From Nitrospirae bacterium JdFR-86 (GTDB lineage Bacteria; Nitrospirota; Thermodesulfovibrionia; Thermodesulfovibrionales; JdFR-86), in assembly GCA_002011815.1 (NCBI GenBank), contig MTOV01000018.1, positions 1-57,743 on the forward strand: a DNA stretch of 57,743 bases, given 5' to 3'. The notes below the pieces were generated by a model, which worked only from the letters and a program-made list of their open reading frames with translations, ran no database searches and was not told the origin of the DNA. The position numbers and the translations under genes are program-made. Below are positions 42,147-54,570 of this stretch, piece by piece; the stretch's first letter is position 1; the number at the start of each line of letters is the position of its first letter.

Positions 42147-42257
42147 ATTAAAATATTCTGTTAGGGTTCGCAGGCTCTACAGCTCCGCTTTTTAGTGGAT
42201 ACTCTTTCAGCGCTTGCAAAATTAAAATATTCTGTTAGGGTTCGCAGGCTCTACAGC
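42147..42257. repeat. 37-bp direct repeat, 74-bp period, downstream of the cation transporter gene
   Basis: The 37-nt sequence at 42147-42183 (beginning ATTAAAATATTCTGTTAGGG) is repeated exactly at 42221-42257. The rest of the 74-bp unit is diverged but still shows TGCAAGYGCTGA, the 3' end of the transporter gene. So a tandem duplication covered the gene end and its terminator. Confidence 0.85.
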
Positions 42258-42266
42258 CGCAGAACC
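42239..42266 (-). terminator. Hairpin directly after the transporter stop codon
   Basis: GGTTC-TGC-GGCT-GTAG-AGCC-TGC-GAACC (minus strand) folds as an interrupted stem 1 nt after the TGA and is followed at some distance by TATTTTAATTTT. It fits a transcription terminator. Because it directly follows a UGA with a cysteine-rich in-frame extension, a SECIS-like role is a remote alternative. Confidence 0.5.
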
Positions 42267-42267
42267 G

Positions 42268-44237
<1,970 letters not shown>

Positions 44238-44264
44238 TTAGGAAATTTTCTCCGTAAAAAGGTT

Positions 44265-44720
44265 TTATTTTAAAAAGCTCAATATTTTTGATACTGCTTC
44301 TTCTGCGTCCGAAGCCTCGATGATTCCTTTAATCTGCCATGTGTTTATCCCTACTACAGGCTTGTTCATCTGAAGCGAGAAGGCTATCTCAGAGAGTGTT
44401 CCGTATTCTCCGCCTACAGCTACGACTGCATCTGCCGTGCGCGCTATGATTACATTTCTTCCAATGCCAAGACCTGTGGCAACAGGAATGTCTATGTAGT
44501 CATTGGCGCTTTCCTTGCTGTCCTGAGGCAGCACTCCTACCGTAATGCCGCCTGCTGCCTTTGCACCCCTTGAGGCGGCTTCCATAACGCCGCCGAGTCC
44601 GCCGGTCAGAACGACAATGCCGTTTTGCGCAAGAAGTCTTCCGACTTCTTCAGCCTCTTTAAGAATCGCTTTGCTTGTCTGCCTGCCGCCAATGACTGCA
44701 ACGAATTTTTTGGTGTCCAC
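44265..44720 (-). CDS. Rossmann-fold LOG/TIGR00725-family protein
   Basis: A protein of 151 residues: VAVIGGRQTSKAIL start, GGLGGVMEAASRGAKAAGG and VAVGGEYGTLSEIAF nucleotide-binding motifs of the 'possible lysine decarboxylase'/LOG superfamily (small TIGR00725 type). Function of this subfamily is not established; LOG enzymes release the base from nucleoside monophosphates. GTG start lies 7 nt after a TATATT -10 box (TTGAAA-16-TATATT), so it is probably leaderless. Confidence 0.85.
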   Translation of the reverse strand: MDTKKFVAVIGGRQTSKAILKEAEEVGRLLAQNGIVVLTGGLGGVMEAASRGAKAAGGITVGVLPQDSKESANDYIDIPVATGLGIGRNVIIARTADAVVAVGGEYGTLSEIAFSLQMNKPVVGINTWQIKGIIEASDAEEAVSKILSFLK

Positions 44721-44780
44721 AGCCCAGAATATATTAAATGCCGGATTTTTTTCAACTTACAGTGCTGCGTGATTGTGTTG

Positions 44781-44809
44781 TTGATAATAGGTATGATTCC
44801 AAGTAAAAT
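44781..44809 (+). promoter_or_regulatory. Sigma70 promoter for galU-lon-thiL, leaderless configuration
   Basis: TTGATA (44781-44786), 17-nt spacer, TAAAAT (44804-44809); the galU ATG begins 8 nt after the -10 box, so the 5' leader would be 1-2 nt. Confidence 0.65.
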
Positions 44810-44817
44810 AAACTATT

Positions 44818-45723
44818 ATGCGAAAGAAAACCAAAAAGAAAATAAGAAAAGCAATATTGCCTGCTGCCGGATTAGGCACGAGATTTTTACCTGCTACAAA
44901 AGCTTCGCCGAAAGAGATGCTTCCTATCGTTGACAAACCAATGATACAGTATGCAGTCGAGGAGGCACTGACATGCGGAATAAAAGAGTTCATTATAATC
45001 ACCGGCAAGCACAAACGCGCGATAGAAGACCATTTCGACTCTGCCCATGAACTTGAGGAAACTCTCAAAAAGACAGGAAAAGAGAGCCTTCTTGAAGAGA
45101 TAAACAGACTGAAAAACATAGACTTTGCCTATATAAGACAGAGAGCGGCTCTTGGGCTCGGACATGCTGTCCTGTGCGCCAAACCCTTTGTAAAGGATGA
45201 ACCCTTTGCCGTTCTCTTAAGCGATGACATCATACCACCGGATGAAACACTCCTTTCTGATATGATGAAGCTGTACGAAAAGGTGAATTGTCCTGTGGTT
45301 GCCCTTCAGAGGGTTGAACGCTCTGAGATACATCGCTATGGCGTAATAGACGGAACAGAAGAGAAAAAAGGAGTGTATAAGATCAAAAACCTTGTGGAAA
45401 AGCCTTCGGCTAAGGAAGCGCCTTCTGACCTTGCAATAATAGGAAGATATATACTCGTGCCAGAGATATTCAGTGTGCTGGAGAAAGCAACACCAGGAAG
45501 AGGCGGTGAGATTCAGCTTACCGACGCCCTTAAAACTCTTCTGAAGAATCAGCCTATATACGGATATGTATTCAACGGTAAAAGATACGATGCGGGAGAC
45601 AAACTCGGTTTCCTTATGGCAACAGTTGACCTTGCGCTTAAAAACCCTTCTGTATCCGAAGGATTCAAAAACTATATACTTCAGACAGCATCAAGACTGG
45701 AAAATCTGAACAGAAAGCAATGA
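44818..45723 (+). CDS. galU: UTP-glucose-1-phosphate uridylyltransferase
   Basis: A protein of 301 residues: [26 protein letters not shown] nucleotide-binding loop, [21 protein letters not shown], and GNGYQYDAG-like [13 protein letters not shown] near the end. Makes UDP-glucose for LPS and other glycans. ATG overlaps no upstream gene; the stop overlaps an alternative lon start (ATGA). Confidence 0.97.
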   Translation: MRKKTKKKIRKAILPAAGLGTRFLPATKASPKEMLPIVDKPMIQYAVEEALTCGIKEFIIITGKHKRAIEDHFDSAHELEETLKKTGKESLLEEINRLKNIDFAYIRQRAALGLGHAVLCAKPFVKDEPFAVLLSDDIIPPDETLLSDMMKLYEKVNCPVVALQRVERSEIHRYGVIDGTEEKKGVYKIKNLVEKPSAKEAPSDLAIIGRYILVPEIFSVLEKATPGRGGEIQLTDALKTLLKNQPIYGYVFNGKRYDAGDKLGFLMATVDLALKNPSVSEGFKNYILQTASRLENLNRKQ

Positions 45724-45731
45724 GGAGTAAA

Positions 45732-48158
45732 ATGGCTGAAATTGCAGAAAAAGAAGAAAAAGAACTTATTATCCCTGACGAACTGCCTGTTCTGCCTGTA
45801 AGGGATATCGTTGTATTTCCCTATATGATACTGCCTTTGTTCGTCGGCAGGGATATGTCCATAAAGGCGATAGACAATGCATTAAGCACAAATAAAATGA
45901 TAATGCTTCTTACGCAGAAGGATTTGCGTGTGGAAACCCCTACGCCTGACGACCTTTATTCCATCGGAGTAGTGGGTCTTATAATGAGAACCCTTAAATT
46001 GCCGGACGGCAGAATTAAGGTGCTCGTTCAGGGACTGAGTAAGGCAAGGGCAGTGGAGTTTCCACAGAAAGAGCCTTTCTATACGGCGACTATAGAGAAA
46101 ATAGTCGAGGAAGCACCTGCTGAGGTCACTATAGAAATAGAGGCGCTGATAAGGACAGTGAAAGAACAGCTTGATAAAGCCGTCTCTTTAGGGAAGCATA
46201 TACTTCCTGACATCATGGTCGTTATCGAAAACCTCGAAGACCCAGGCAGGCTTGCAGACCTCGTTGCCTCAAACCTCGGACTTAAAACTGAACAGGCACA
46301 GGAAGTCCTCGAGATAACAGATCCGGTTAAAAGACTGAAAAGAGTAAGTGACATCCTGAACAGGGAAATAGAACTTCTCATAGTCCAGCAGAAGATACAG
46401 ACCGAGGCAAGAGGCGAAATAGATAAGACACAGAGAGAATATTTCCTCAGAGAACAGCTTAAAGCCATACAGAAGGAACTCGGTGAGATAGACGAAAGAG
46501 CAGAGGAAATAAAGGAATTCAAGCAGAAAATAGAAGAAGCAAAGATGCCTGAAAAGGTAATGAAAGAGGCTGAAAAACAGCTTAAGCGTTTGCAGAAGAT
46601 GCATCCTGACAGCGCAGAAGCGGCTACCGTCAGAACATATCTTGAATGGATGGTTGAACTGCCGTGGTCAAAATCCACAAAGGACAGACTCAATATAAAG
46701 GCAGCAAAGAAAGTGCTCGATGAAGACCACTATAATCTTGAAAAAGTAAAGGAACGAATACTCGAATATCTCAGCGTTAGAAAACTCAAGGAAAAGATGA
46801 AAGGTCCAATACTCTGCTTTATAGGACCGCCGGGTGTGGGCAAGACATCTCTTGGAAAGTCCATTGCAAGAGCGCTCGGAAGGGAATTTGTAAGAATGTC
46901 CCTGGGTGGCGTAAGAGACGAAGCAGAAATCCGGGGACACAGAAGAACCTATGTAGGTGCGCTTCCAGGCAGGATTATTCAGGGAATAAAGCAGGCAGGG
47001 ACAAACAACCCTGTCTTCATGCTCGATGAGGTGGACAAAATAGGCATGGACTTCAGGGGAGACCCGTCAAGCGCACTGCTTGAAGTGCTTGACCCTGAAC
47101 AAAATAATGCCTTTGTCGACCACTATCTCGCAGTGCCTTTTGACCTTTCAAACGTCATGTTTATAACTACAGGCAATATGGTCGATACCATACCCGGTCC
47201 GCTTAGAGACAGAATGGAGACGATATTCCTCTCAGGCTATACAGCAGAGGAAAAGCTTGGTATTGCAAAGAACTACCTGCTTCCAAAACAGCTTGAGGAG
47301 CACGGCATAACCAACAGGATACTGAAGGTGTCGGACCAGGCGCTCCTGATGATAATCACACAGTATACAAGAGAGGCAGGCGTCAGAAACCTCGAAAGGG
47401 AGATAGCAAATCTTTGCAGAAAAGTAGCGAAAGAGATAGCAGAGGGAAGGAAAAAGAGCTTTTTCATCACTGCAGGAAACCTCAGCAAGTATCTTGGTGT
47501 GCCAAAGTATCTGCCAGAGGAAGAGATGCTTAAGGACGAGGTTGGCGTTTCCACAGGTCTTGCGTGGACAGAGACAGGCGGAGACATAATCTACGTGGAA
47601 GCCACCACCATGAAAGGCAAAGGCAGTCTTACGCTTACAGGGCAGCTCGGCGATGTCATGAAAGAGTCAGCTCAGGCGGCATTAAGCTATGTAAGGTCAA
47701 GGGCTAAGAGCCTCGGCATAAAGGATGAGGTATTTGCAAAGACAGACCTGCACATACATGTGCCTGCCGGTGCTATACCAAAAGACGGTCCTTCTGCCGG
47801 AATTACAATGGCTACAGCCATTGCATCCGCCCTTACAGGCAGACCAGTTGACAGAAAGATAGCCATGACCGGCGAGGTTACACTCAGAGGAAGGATTCTG
47901 CCAGTAGGCGGTCTTAAAGAAAAATCTCTTGCCGCAAAAAGAGTAGGTATAGAAAAGATAATTATTCCAAAAAGGAACGAAAAAGACCTCGAGGATATAC
48001 CGAAATACATAAAAAAGGATATACAGTTTATCCTCGTGGATACCATGGATGAAGTGCTCCGGCATGCACTAAAGAGAGTCAATTCGAAAAAGAAGAAATC
48101 CACAAAGAAGAAGTCCACGACTGCAAAAAGCACAAGTCTCAGAAAAACCAAAGGATGA
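45732..48158 (+). CDS. lon: ATP-dependent protease Lon with lysine-rich tail
   Basis: About 808 residues from ATG 45732 (AGGAG four nt upstream). N-terminal LON domain ([22 protein letters not shown]), Walker [10 protein letters not shown] near residue 365, and protease domain with catalytic S688 (KDGPSAGI) and Lys 43 residues later (PVGGLKEK). After residue 778 it carries a tail rich in Lys/Ser/Thr ([20 protein letters not shown]) absent from E. coli Lon. Degrades misfolded and regulatory proteins. It is in one operon with galU and thiL; its stop overlaps the thiL ATG (ATGA). Confidence 0.97.
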   Translation: MAEIAEKEEKELIIPDELPVLPVRDIVVFPYMILPLFVGRDMSIKAIDNALSTNKMIMLLTQKDLRVETPTPDDLYSIGVVGLIMRTLKLPDGRIKVLVQGLSKARAVEFPQKEPFYTATIEKIVEEAPAEVTIEIEALIRTVKEQLDKAVSLGKHILPDIMVVIENLEDPGRLADLVASNLGLKTEQAQEVLEITDPVKRLKRVSDILNREIELLIVQQKIQTEARGEIDKTQREYFLREQLKAIQKELGEIDERAEEIKEFKQKIEEAKMPEKVMKEAEKQLKRLQKMHPDSAEAATVRTYLEWMVELPWSKSTKDRLNIKAAKKVLDEDHYNLEKVKERILEYLSVRKLKEKMKGPILCFIGPPGVGKTSLGKSIARALGREFVRMSLGGVRDEAEIRGHRRTYVGALPGRIIQGIKQAGTNNPVFMLDEVDKIGMDFRGDPSSALLEVLDPEQNNAFVDHYLAVPFDLSNVMFITTGNMVDTIPGPLRDRMETIFLSGYTAEEKLGIAKNYLLPKQLEEHGITNRILKVSDQALLMIITQYTREAGVRNLEREIANLCRKVAKEIAEGRKKSFFITAGNLSKYLGVPKYLPEEEMLKDEVGVSTGLAWTETGGDIIYVEATTMKGKGSLTLTGQLGDVMKESAQAALSYVRSRAKSLGIKDEVFAKTDLHIHVPAGAIPKDGPSAGITMATAIASALTGRPVDRKIAMTGEVTLRGRILPVGGLKEKSLAAKRVGIEKIIIPKRNEKDLEDIPKYIKKDIQFILVDTMDEVLRHALKRVNSKKKKSTKKKSTTAKSTSLRKTKG

Positions 48159-49132
48159 AACTGTCTGAAAAAGGCGAGCTTTCCCTATTAGAGGCAATCA
48201 GGTCTAAATTCCCCACAAGGTCAAAAACAGTCATCACAGGCATAGGCGATGATGCCGCTGTCCTTAAACCAGACCTCCTTGTTACCACTGATATGATGCT
48301 TGAAGGTGTGCATTTTGATTTACGGCTTATCACGCCGTTTCAGCTCGGGTTTAAGCTCATATCGGTAAATGTCAGCGATATATATGCAATGGGTGGAAGA
48401 CCCAGTTTTATTCTCCTTGGTATTGCTGTTCCTGGCAGGACAGAGGATGCATTCATCCAGAGGTTCTTTGACGGCGTAAAGGCTGCCATAAGATTATATA
48501 AGCTTTCTCTTGTTGGAGGAGATGTCTCATCATCCAAAAAGGACATGGTTGTCTCTGCAACGCTCCTTGGATACGCAAAAAAGCCAATAGGGCGTTCCGG
48601 TGCAAAACCCGGTGATAGAATATACGTAACAGGAAACCTCGGAGATTCAGCGTGCGGTCTTGAACTTCTTAAAAAGATAAACAGACAGGTGGAATTTGAC
48701 AAGCCGCTTAACAGCCCTCTCAGGTGGAATGTGATGAAGCCTCTTCTTAAGAAGCACCTTATGCCACAGGCAGTAAATCCAGGAAAGTTTGCAAAAGCCG
48801 CCACTGCAATGATAGACCTTAGCGACGGGCTGTTCATAGACCTGACAAGACTCTGCATCGAAAGCAACGTCGGAGCAAAAATTTATAAAAGCAGAATCCC
48901 TGTTTCAAATAGTATGAAAACTGCATCCGCCTTCCTCGGATTAGACCCGTTCAGGCTTGCTGTGGCAGGTGGCGAGGACTATGAACTCCTTTTTACTGCC
49001 CCTCCGCGGAAAAGACCCGGCGCAATATGCATAGGCGAGATTACAGAATCAGGAATGCTTGTTGTAGATGAATATGGTGCAGAAAAACCATTTGCGCCTG
49101 AAGGCTATCAGCACTTTAAATTAAAGAAATAA
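48155..49132 (+). CDS. thiL: Thiamine-monophosphate kinase
   Basis: A protein of 325 residues: [59 protein letters not shown] and GGEDYELLF motifs of the ThiL/PurM-like fold. Phosphorylates thiamine monophosphate to TPP. Coupled to lon by a 4-nt overlap. Confidence 0.96.
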   Translation: MKLSEKGELSLLEAIRSKFPTRSKTVITGIGDDAAVLKPDLLVTTDMMLEGVHFDLRLITPFQLGFKLISVNVSDIYAMGGRPSFILLGIAVPGRTEDAFIQRFFDGVKAAIRLYKLSLVGGDVSSSKKDMVVSATLLGYAKKPIGRSGAKPGDRIYVTGNLGDSACGLELLKKINRQVEFDKPLNSPLRWNVMKPLLKKHLMPQAVNPGKFAKAATAMIDLSDGLFIDLTRLCIESNVGAKIYKSRIPVSNSMKTASAFLGLDPFRLAVAGGEDYELLFTAPPRKRPGAICIGEITESGMLVVDEYGAEKPFAPEGYQHFKLKK

Positions 49133-49284
49133 GACTGCCACCAAGATAGCATCAATCCTGCCAGCCCTTTTTCTTTTCTGTTGTTGTTTCCGTATTTCAG
49201 TGTAATTGTTTAAATAAGTGCGACTGGATGTTATAATGCAGGGCTACTGATTTTTTGTAGTCTGATTGGCAGTATCTTTAAAAC

Positions 49285-49731
49285 ATGGCTGGCAGAGTAA
49301 GGTTCATTGACAGAATCAGGGCTATATTAAGCATCGGGGATACACCGCATAAGATAGCTATCTCGTTTGCTATAGGTATATTCCTGGGCATGTCCCCTTT
49401 GATTGGTCTTCATACGGTTCTGGCACTTGCTGCGGCATGGATATTCAGGTTAAACAGACTCGTTATTCTTTCAGGAGTGTATGTTACCAATCCGTGGAGC
49501 GTTATACCAATATATACTTTTTGCACATGGGTTGGCACACTGCTTCTGGGAATAGATGATGTGCTGCCTACTGTGGACTGGCGGCATATGACAATGAGCA
49601 GTGTCTTTGGAGACCTCAGATACATACTCCTGCCATTTGTCGTCGGCTCTACAGTAGTGGGGCTTTTCTCTTCAGTCCTGAGTTATTTTGTCATCAGAGC
49701 AATGGCAGAAAAAGCGCACAGAGCAAAATAA
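49285..49731 (+). CDS. DUF2062 membrane protein
   Basis: A protein of 148 residues: short N-terminal basic segment, then DUF2062 core (DTPHKIAISFAIGIFLGMSPLIGLHTVLALAAAW) and further helices (YVTNPWSVIPIYTFCTWVG, final helix 115-138). Two to four transmembrane helices. Function unknown; members often sit near glycosyltransferase or sensor genes. Preceded by 150 nt without a gene. Confidence 0.85.
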   Translation: MAGRVRFIDRIRAILSIGDTPHKIAISFAIGIFLGMSPLIGLHTVLALAAAWIFRLNRLVILSGVYVTNPWSVIPIYTFCTWVGTLLLGIDDVLPTVDWRHMTMSSVFGDLRYILLPFVVGSTVVGLFSSVLSYFVIRAMAEKAHRAK

Positions 49732-49890
49732 AAAACACTGCAGAATGCACTTCTCTATAAGGTTGTAAAGTATACACGTTTTTTTGGTATGATTAACAGG
49801 CTCGTTTGTATTAAAATAGAGCGTCTTCGGGAATGATGATTTTTGGTGGGAAAAGATCATAGTCCCTGATAAACAGAGAGACAGGGATAG

Positions 49891-52800
49891 ATGGAAGAAA
49901 GATCCAACGTCCTGAGTAGGCATAAGGCTCTTGCGTTGGGCCTACTGGTTCTTTTTGGACTCTATCTTACGAGCCTTTACAATTATCTTCTTTTCCATGG
50001 TCTTGCCGAGTTATTTGCAATTGTTGTTGCCTGCAGTATATTCGTGCTTTCTTGGAATGCCCGCCGGTTCATAGAGAACAATTATTTTCTGCTTATAGGT
50101 ATAGCGTATCTGTTTGTCAGTGGTATTGATGTATTGCACATCCTTGCCTACAAAGGTATGAGTGTGTTTCACGGGAAAGGGAATGAGACTAATCTGTCTG
50201 CCCAACTCTGGATTGCAGGACGCTATCTCGAGAGCTTTTCCCTGCTGATTGCGCCCCTGTTTGTTGGGAGACGTTTAAATACAGGTTTTGTGTTTGTCGG
50301 ATATACGGCTATGGTTGCGTTCTTGGTCGGTTCTATATTCGCAGGCGTGTTCCCTGAATGTTTTATAGAGGGCAAAGGACTGACTACGTTTAAAAAGACC
50401 AGCGAGTATGTTATCTCCTTTATCCTTGTGGCTGCAGTGTTTCTTTTACTCCGTAAACAGAAGGAATTCGACAGGAGTGTGCTCAGGCTGTTGATTGCAT
50501 CTATTGTCATGACCATGACTTCGGAGTTGGCGTTTACGTTTTATATTCATGCCTATGGGTTTTCCAACCTTGTGGGGCATTTTCTGAAGATAATCTCTTA
50601 TTATCTTATTTACAAAGCGATTATCGAGACAGGTCTGATTAAACCTTACAATCTTCTTTTCAGGAACCTGAAACAGAGGGAAAAGGCACTCAGGAACGAA
50701 AGGGATTTTGCAGAGAGCCTGCTTAATACAGCACAGGTTATTGTGCTGGTGCTGGATAACAGAGGCAGGATTATTTATTTCAACCCTTATATGGAAGAAG
50801 TTTCAGGGTATCGTCTGGACGATATGCGTGGCAGTGACTGGCTTGATGTATTTTTGCCACAACAGTATCAGACAGATGGCAGAGAGTTGTTTCTGAAGGC
50901 AATAAGCGGTGTCCAGATACGCGGAGGCGTTATTCCGCTTGTTACAAAAGACGGACAAAGACGCGAAATAGAATGGAATAACAAGCCCCTTCAAGATGTT
51001 GAGGGCAACACGATTGGTCTGCTTTGTGTTGGGCAGGATATAACTGAGCGAAAGCATGCAGAGGAAACTCTGCGTAATACTCTTAAAGAAGCGCAACAAC
51101 GCAGGGCAGAAACTTTAGCGCTGCTTGAAAGCTCCCGTGCAGTGCTCGAATACCATGACTTTAGGGATGCGGCATATTCGATATTCCAGTCCTGCAAGAA
51201 GTTGACCGGAGCTACCGCCGGATATGTCGCGCTGATGAATGAAAACGACGCAAAGGTTGAAATTCTGTTTCTGGATTCAGGCGGGCTTCCCTGCTCAGTA
51301 GACCCTTCGCTTCCAATACCCATACGGGGACTCAGGGCAGAAGTATATCATGCAGGAAAGGTAATCTATCACAATGACTTTGCAAGCAGTGAATGGGCGA
51401 AGTTTTTACCAAAAGGGCATGTAGAACTCGAAAATGTTTTATTCGCACCCCTTGTAATTAAAGGCAAGGTAGCAGGTCTGCTCGGTATTGCAAACAAACC
51501 CGGCGGGTTTACAGAAAACGATGCACGGATGGCATCGGCTTTTGCCGAGCTTGCCGCAATCGCATTGCACAATAGCTGGACACTTGAATCGCTCGAAAGC
51601 AGTGAAGAACGCTTCCGCTCAGTGGCACAGAGCGCAAATGACGCAATAATCTCTGCTGACAGTCAGGGAAACATAATCTTCTGGAACCAGGGAGCAGAAA
51701 ACATCTTCGGCTACTCAACTGAAGAAGCAGTAGGCAAATCCCTTACCTTTATAATGCCGGAAAGATTCAGGGAAAGTCATCAGAAAGGAATAGACAAAAT
51801 GGTTTTGACCGGAGAGTCAAAGGTGATAGGAAAGAGTGTTGAACTGGTCGGTCTGAGAAAGGATGGAAACGAATTTCCCCTGGAACTGTCACTTGCAAGC
51901 TGGAAGACAAAAGAAGGAGTGTTCTTTACAGGCATTGTCCGCGACATTACCGAACGCAGACAGGCAGAAGAAGAACTGGTAAAGCACCGTGAACAACTCG
52001 AACAACTGGTGGATGAGCGAACCGCAGAACTGATGTCAGCAGTCGAACTCCTTCATGAAGAAATCACCGAGCGAAAAAGAGTGGAAGAAGAGCTTTTAAG
52101 GGCACAAAAACTTGAGTCACTGGGGATTTTAGCAGGTGGCATTGCACACGATTTTAACAATGTCCTGACTGCTATCTTAAATAACATATATATTGCAAAG
52201 ATGCTCGTAGGGCCTGAAAGCGAAGTCTTTAAGAGACTGGGAAGAGCAGAGAAAGCTGCACTCAGGGCGCAGACCTTAACACGTCAGTTGCTTACGTTCT
52301 CCAGAGGTGGAACACCGGTTAAAAGGGCAGCCTCAATCAAAGAATTGATAGAAGAGACTACTGATTTTGCATTAAGGGGTTCTAATGTCAAGTGCGAATA
52401 TTCATTTTCAGAAGACCTCTGGCCTGTTGAGATAGACGAGGGGCAGATAAGTCAGGTAATAAGCAATCTTGTTATAAATGCACAGCAGGCAATGCCTGAC
52501 GGAGGAGTTATTAAGATGTATGCAGGAAATGTTATTGTAAACGATGGAGATGTCCCCTCGCTCAGAAGGGGAAGATATATAAAACTGTCTATCAAAGACA
52601 CCGGGGTCGGTATACCGGAAAAACATCTCCCGAAGATATTTGACCCTTTCTTCACAACAAAACGGGAGGGCAGTGGTCTGGGGCTTGCGACTACCTACTC
52701 GATAATCAAAAAGCACGATGGACATATTACCGTGGAATCTGAGGTGGGCTCTGGAACTACCTTTGATATCTACCTGCCTGCTTCACAGAGAAGACTCCTG

Positions 52801-53223
52801 ACCGGCAGGCTTGAGAAAGGAAAACCCTTTAAAAATGACATCAGGAAGACAAGAATACTGGTGATGGACGATGAACCGGACATTAGAGAGTCCCTTAGTG
52901 CTGCACTGAACTTTTTCGGATATGAAGTGGATTTCGCCGGCGACGGCGCCGAGGCAATTGATTTATACAGAAAAGCCAAGAACTCAAATCATCCTTTTGA
53001 TGCCGTTGTCATGGACTTGACTATCCCAGGCGGTATGGGCGGAGTAGAGGCAATTAAAAAACTTATCCAGATAGACCCGAATGTCAAAGCAATCGCCTCA
53101 AGCGGTTATGCAAATGACCCGATAATGTCAGAGTTCAAAAACTTCGGGTTTAAAGGCGTTATCACCAAGCCATATAGAGTCGAGGAACTGGGCAGACTTC
53201 TGCACGAAATTATCACACAGTGA
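49891..53223 (+). CDS. Hybrid sensor histidine kinase: MASE3-PAS-GAF-PAS-HisKA-HATPase-REC
   Basis: A protein of 1110 residues. About 1-250 is a seven-helix MASE3-type membrane sensor (GIAYLFVSGIDVLHILAYKGM). PAS at about 275-390, GAF about 415-565, PAS about 565-690 (SVAQSANDAIISADSQGNIIFWN), a coiled coil, HisKA with H753 (AGGIAHDFNNVL), a HATPase domain, and a C-terminal receiver with D1042 (DAVVMDLTIPG). Receiver at the C-terminus without an output domain suggests a phosphorelay to another protein. No partner gene is adjacent. Ligand unknown. Confidence 0.92.
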   Translation: MEERSNVLSRHKALALGLLVLFGLYLTSLYNYLLFHGLAELFAIVVACSIFVLSWNARRFIENNYFLLIGIAYLFVSGIDVLHILAYKGMSVFHGKGNETNLSAQLWIAGRYLESFSLLIAPLFVGRRLNTGFVFVGYTAMVAFLVGSIFAGVFPECFIEGKGLTTFKKTSEYVISFILVAAVFLLLRKQKEFDRSVLRLLIASIVMTMTSELAFTFYIHAYGFSNLVGHFLKIISYYLIYKAIIETGLIKPYNLLFRNLKQREKALRNERDFAESLLNTAQVIVLVLDNRGRIIYFNPYMEEVSGYRLDDMRGSDWLDVFLPQQYQTDGRELFLKAISGVQIRGGVIPLVTKDGQRREIEWNNKPLQDVEGNTIGLLCVGQDITERKHAEETLRNTLKEAQQRRAETLALLESSRAVLEYHDFRDAAYSIFQSCKKLTGATAGYVALMNENDAKVEILFLDSGGLPCSVDPSLPIPIRGLRAEVYHAGKVIYHNDFASSEWAKFLPKGHVELENVLFAPLVIKGKVAGLLGIANKPGGFTENDARMASAFAELAAIALHNSWTLESLESSEERFRSVAQSANDAIISADSQGNIIFWNQGAENIFGYSTEEAVGKSLTFIMPERFRESHQKGIDKMVLTGESKVIGKSVELVGLRKDGNEFPLELSLASWKTKEGVFFTGIVRDITERRQAEEELVKHREQLEQLVDERTAELMSAVELLHEEITERKRVEEELLRAQKLESLGILAGGIAHDFNNVLTAILNNIYIAKMLVGPESEVFKRLGRAEKAALRAQTLTRQLLTFSRGGTPVKRAASIKELIEETTDFALRGSNVKCEYSFSEDLWPVEIDEGQISQVISNLVINAQQAMPDGGVIKMYAGNVIVNDGDVPSLRRGRYIKLSIKDTGVGIPEKHLPKIFDPFFTTKREGSGLGLATTYSIIKKHDGHITVESEVGSGTTFDIYLPASQRRLLTGRLEKGKPFKNDIRKTRILVMDDEPDIRESLSAALNFFGYEVDFAGDGAEAIDLYRKAKNSNHPFDAVVMDLTIPGGMGGVEAIKKLIQIDPNVKAIASSGYANDPIMSEFKNFGFKGVITKPYRVEELGRLLHEIITQ

Positions 53224-53283
53224 ATAGTTGATGTTGACCAAGGTATTAGACTCTGCTTATGCTGTTTCCGCTATAATATTCAG

Positions 53284-54570
53284 ATGAACGTTTTTCTTCT
53301 GAGTCTTGGCTGTCCAAAGAATTCAGTAGATTCTGAAAAACTCCTCAGGGGCTTGACAGAAAAGGGTTTTGGCTCTACAGCCCTGCCTGAAAAGGCTGAT
53401 ATTGTTTTCATCAATACATGCGGTTTTATAGAAGAGGCAAAAAGAGAATCCATAGAAGAAATACTGAAACTTGCAAAGATAAAAACCGGTAACCAAAAAC
53501 TCATAGTCTTCGGCTGCCTTGCACAAAGATACAGGGATGAACTCCTGAAAGAAATACCGGAGATAGATGCAGTCTATGGTGTCGGAGAAGAAGAAAAAAT
53601 CATAAATGCAACAATGAGCCTTTCCAATAAAAAACGCAGTGCTTTATCAAAAGCCAAGACCGTATCATCCGTTAAGACGCATCTTCCCTATGCATATATC
53701 AAAATTGCAGAAGGCTGCAGCCGTCAGTGCACATTCTGCGTTATACCCTCCATAAGGGGAGAGTTTAAGAGCCGTAATCCTGAAATAATATTAAAAGAGG
53801 CAGAGTCCTGCATAAAATCCGGTGTTAAAGAACTCATACTCATTGCTCAGGACTTAACAGGCTTTGGCAAAGACCTCAGAGACTACTCGCTTGAAACACT
53901 TCTTAAAGACATTGCCTCTATAAGCGGTGACTTTTGGATAAGACTGCTTTACCTGTATCCCACCGGAGTGAATAAAAAACTCCTTGAGGTGATTGCAACC
54001 GAGCCGAAGATATGTAAGTATATAGACATACCGTTTCAGCATTCCGAGGACAGAATACTTCGGCTGATGAAACGCGGTGGCTCAAGAAGGCAATATATGA
54101 GACTTGTTGGCGGGATAAGACAGGCAGTGCCTGATGCAGCATTGCGAACAGCATTTATAGTGGGATTCCCAGGCGAGACAGATGAGGATTTTCACGGGCT
54201 TTTGAATTTTATACAGAAGGCAAAGTTTGAAAGGCTCGGTGTCTTTAAGTATTCAAAAGAAGAGGGCACTCCTGCAGCATCCATGAAAGGACATGTCCCA
54301 AAGAGGATAAAAGAAAAAAGATATCACGAGATAATGAGACTACAAAGAGAAATCTCGCTTGACAGGAACAATGCCCTGGTCGGCAAACGTATGAGGGCGA
54401 TTATAGAGGACTCTGACAGCAGAAAGGCTGTCGGAAGAATATACTCTCAGGCACCTGAGATAGACGGCGTTACATTTATTAAAGGCAGGGGGCTGAAAAA
54501 AGGTGATTTCGTGGAGGTGGAGATAACAAAGGCTTATGAATACGACCTTGAAGGAGTAGTGGTTACATGA
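53284..54570 (+). CDS. rimO: Ribosomal protein uS12 methylthiotransferase RimO
   Basis: A protein of 428 residues: N-terminal UPF0004 domain (SLGCPKNSVDSEKLLRGL; cysteines in FINTCGFI and FGCLAQRY), radical SAM motif CSRQCTFC, and a C-terminal TRAM domain. Adds a methylthio group to an Asp of uS12. TATAAT (53272-53277) lies 6 nt before the ATG, with no Shine-Dalgarno. Its stop overlaps the M50 protease start (ATGA). Confidence 0.95.
   Translation: MNVFLLSLGCPKNSVDSEKLLRGLTEKGFGSTALPEKADIVFINTCGFIEEAKRESIEEILKLAKIKTGNQKLIVFGCLAQRYRDELLKEIPEIDAVYGVGEEEKIINATMSLSNKKRSALSKAKTVSSVKTHLPYAYIKIAEGCSRQCTFCVIPSIRGEFKSRNPEIILKEAESCIKSGVKELILIAQDLTGFGKDLRDYSLETLLKDIASISGDFWIRLLYLYPTGVNKKLLEVIATEPKICKYIDIPFQHSEDRILRLMKRGGSRRQYMRLVGGIRQAVPDAALRTAFIVGFPGETDEDFHGLLNFIQKAKFERLGVFKYSKEEGTPAASMKGHVPKRIKEKRYHEIMRLQREISLDRNNALVGKRMRAIIEDSDSRKAVGRIYSQAPEIDGVTFIKGRGLKKGDFVEVEITKAYEYDLEGVVVT

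Noticed and set aside
42147-42257. 37-bp direct repeats resembling CRISPR repeats or att sites next to a tRNA
   Set aside because: Only two copies, the spacer is a diverged part of the same 74-bp unit including the neighbouring gene end, and no cas or integrase genes are near. The tRNA itself is not part of the repeat.
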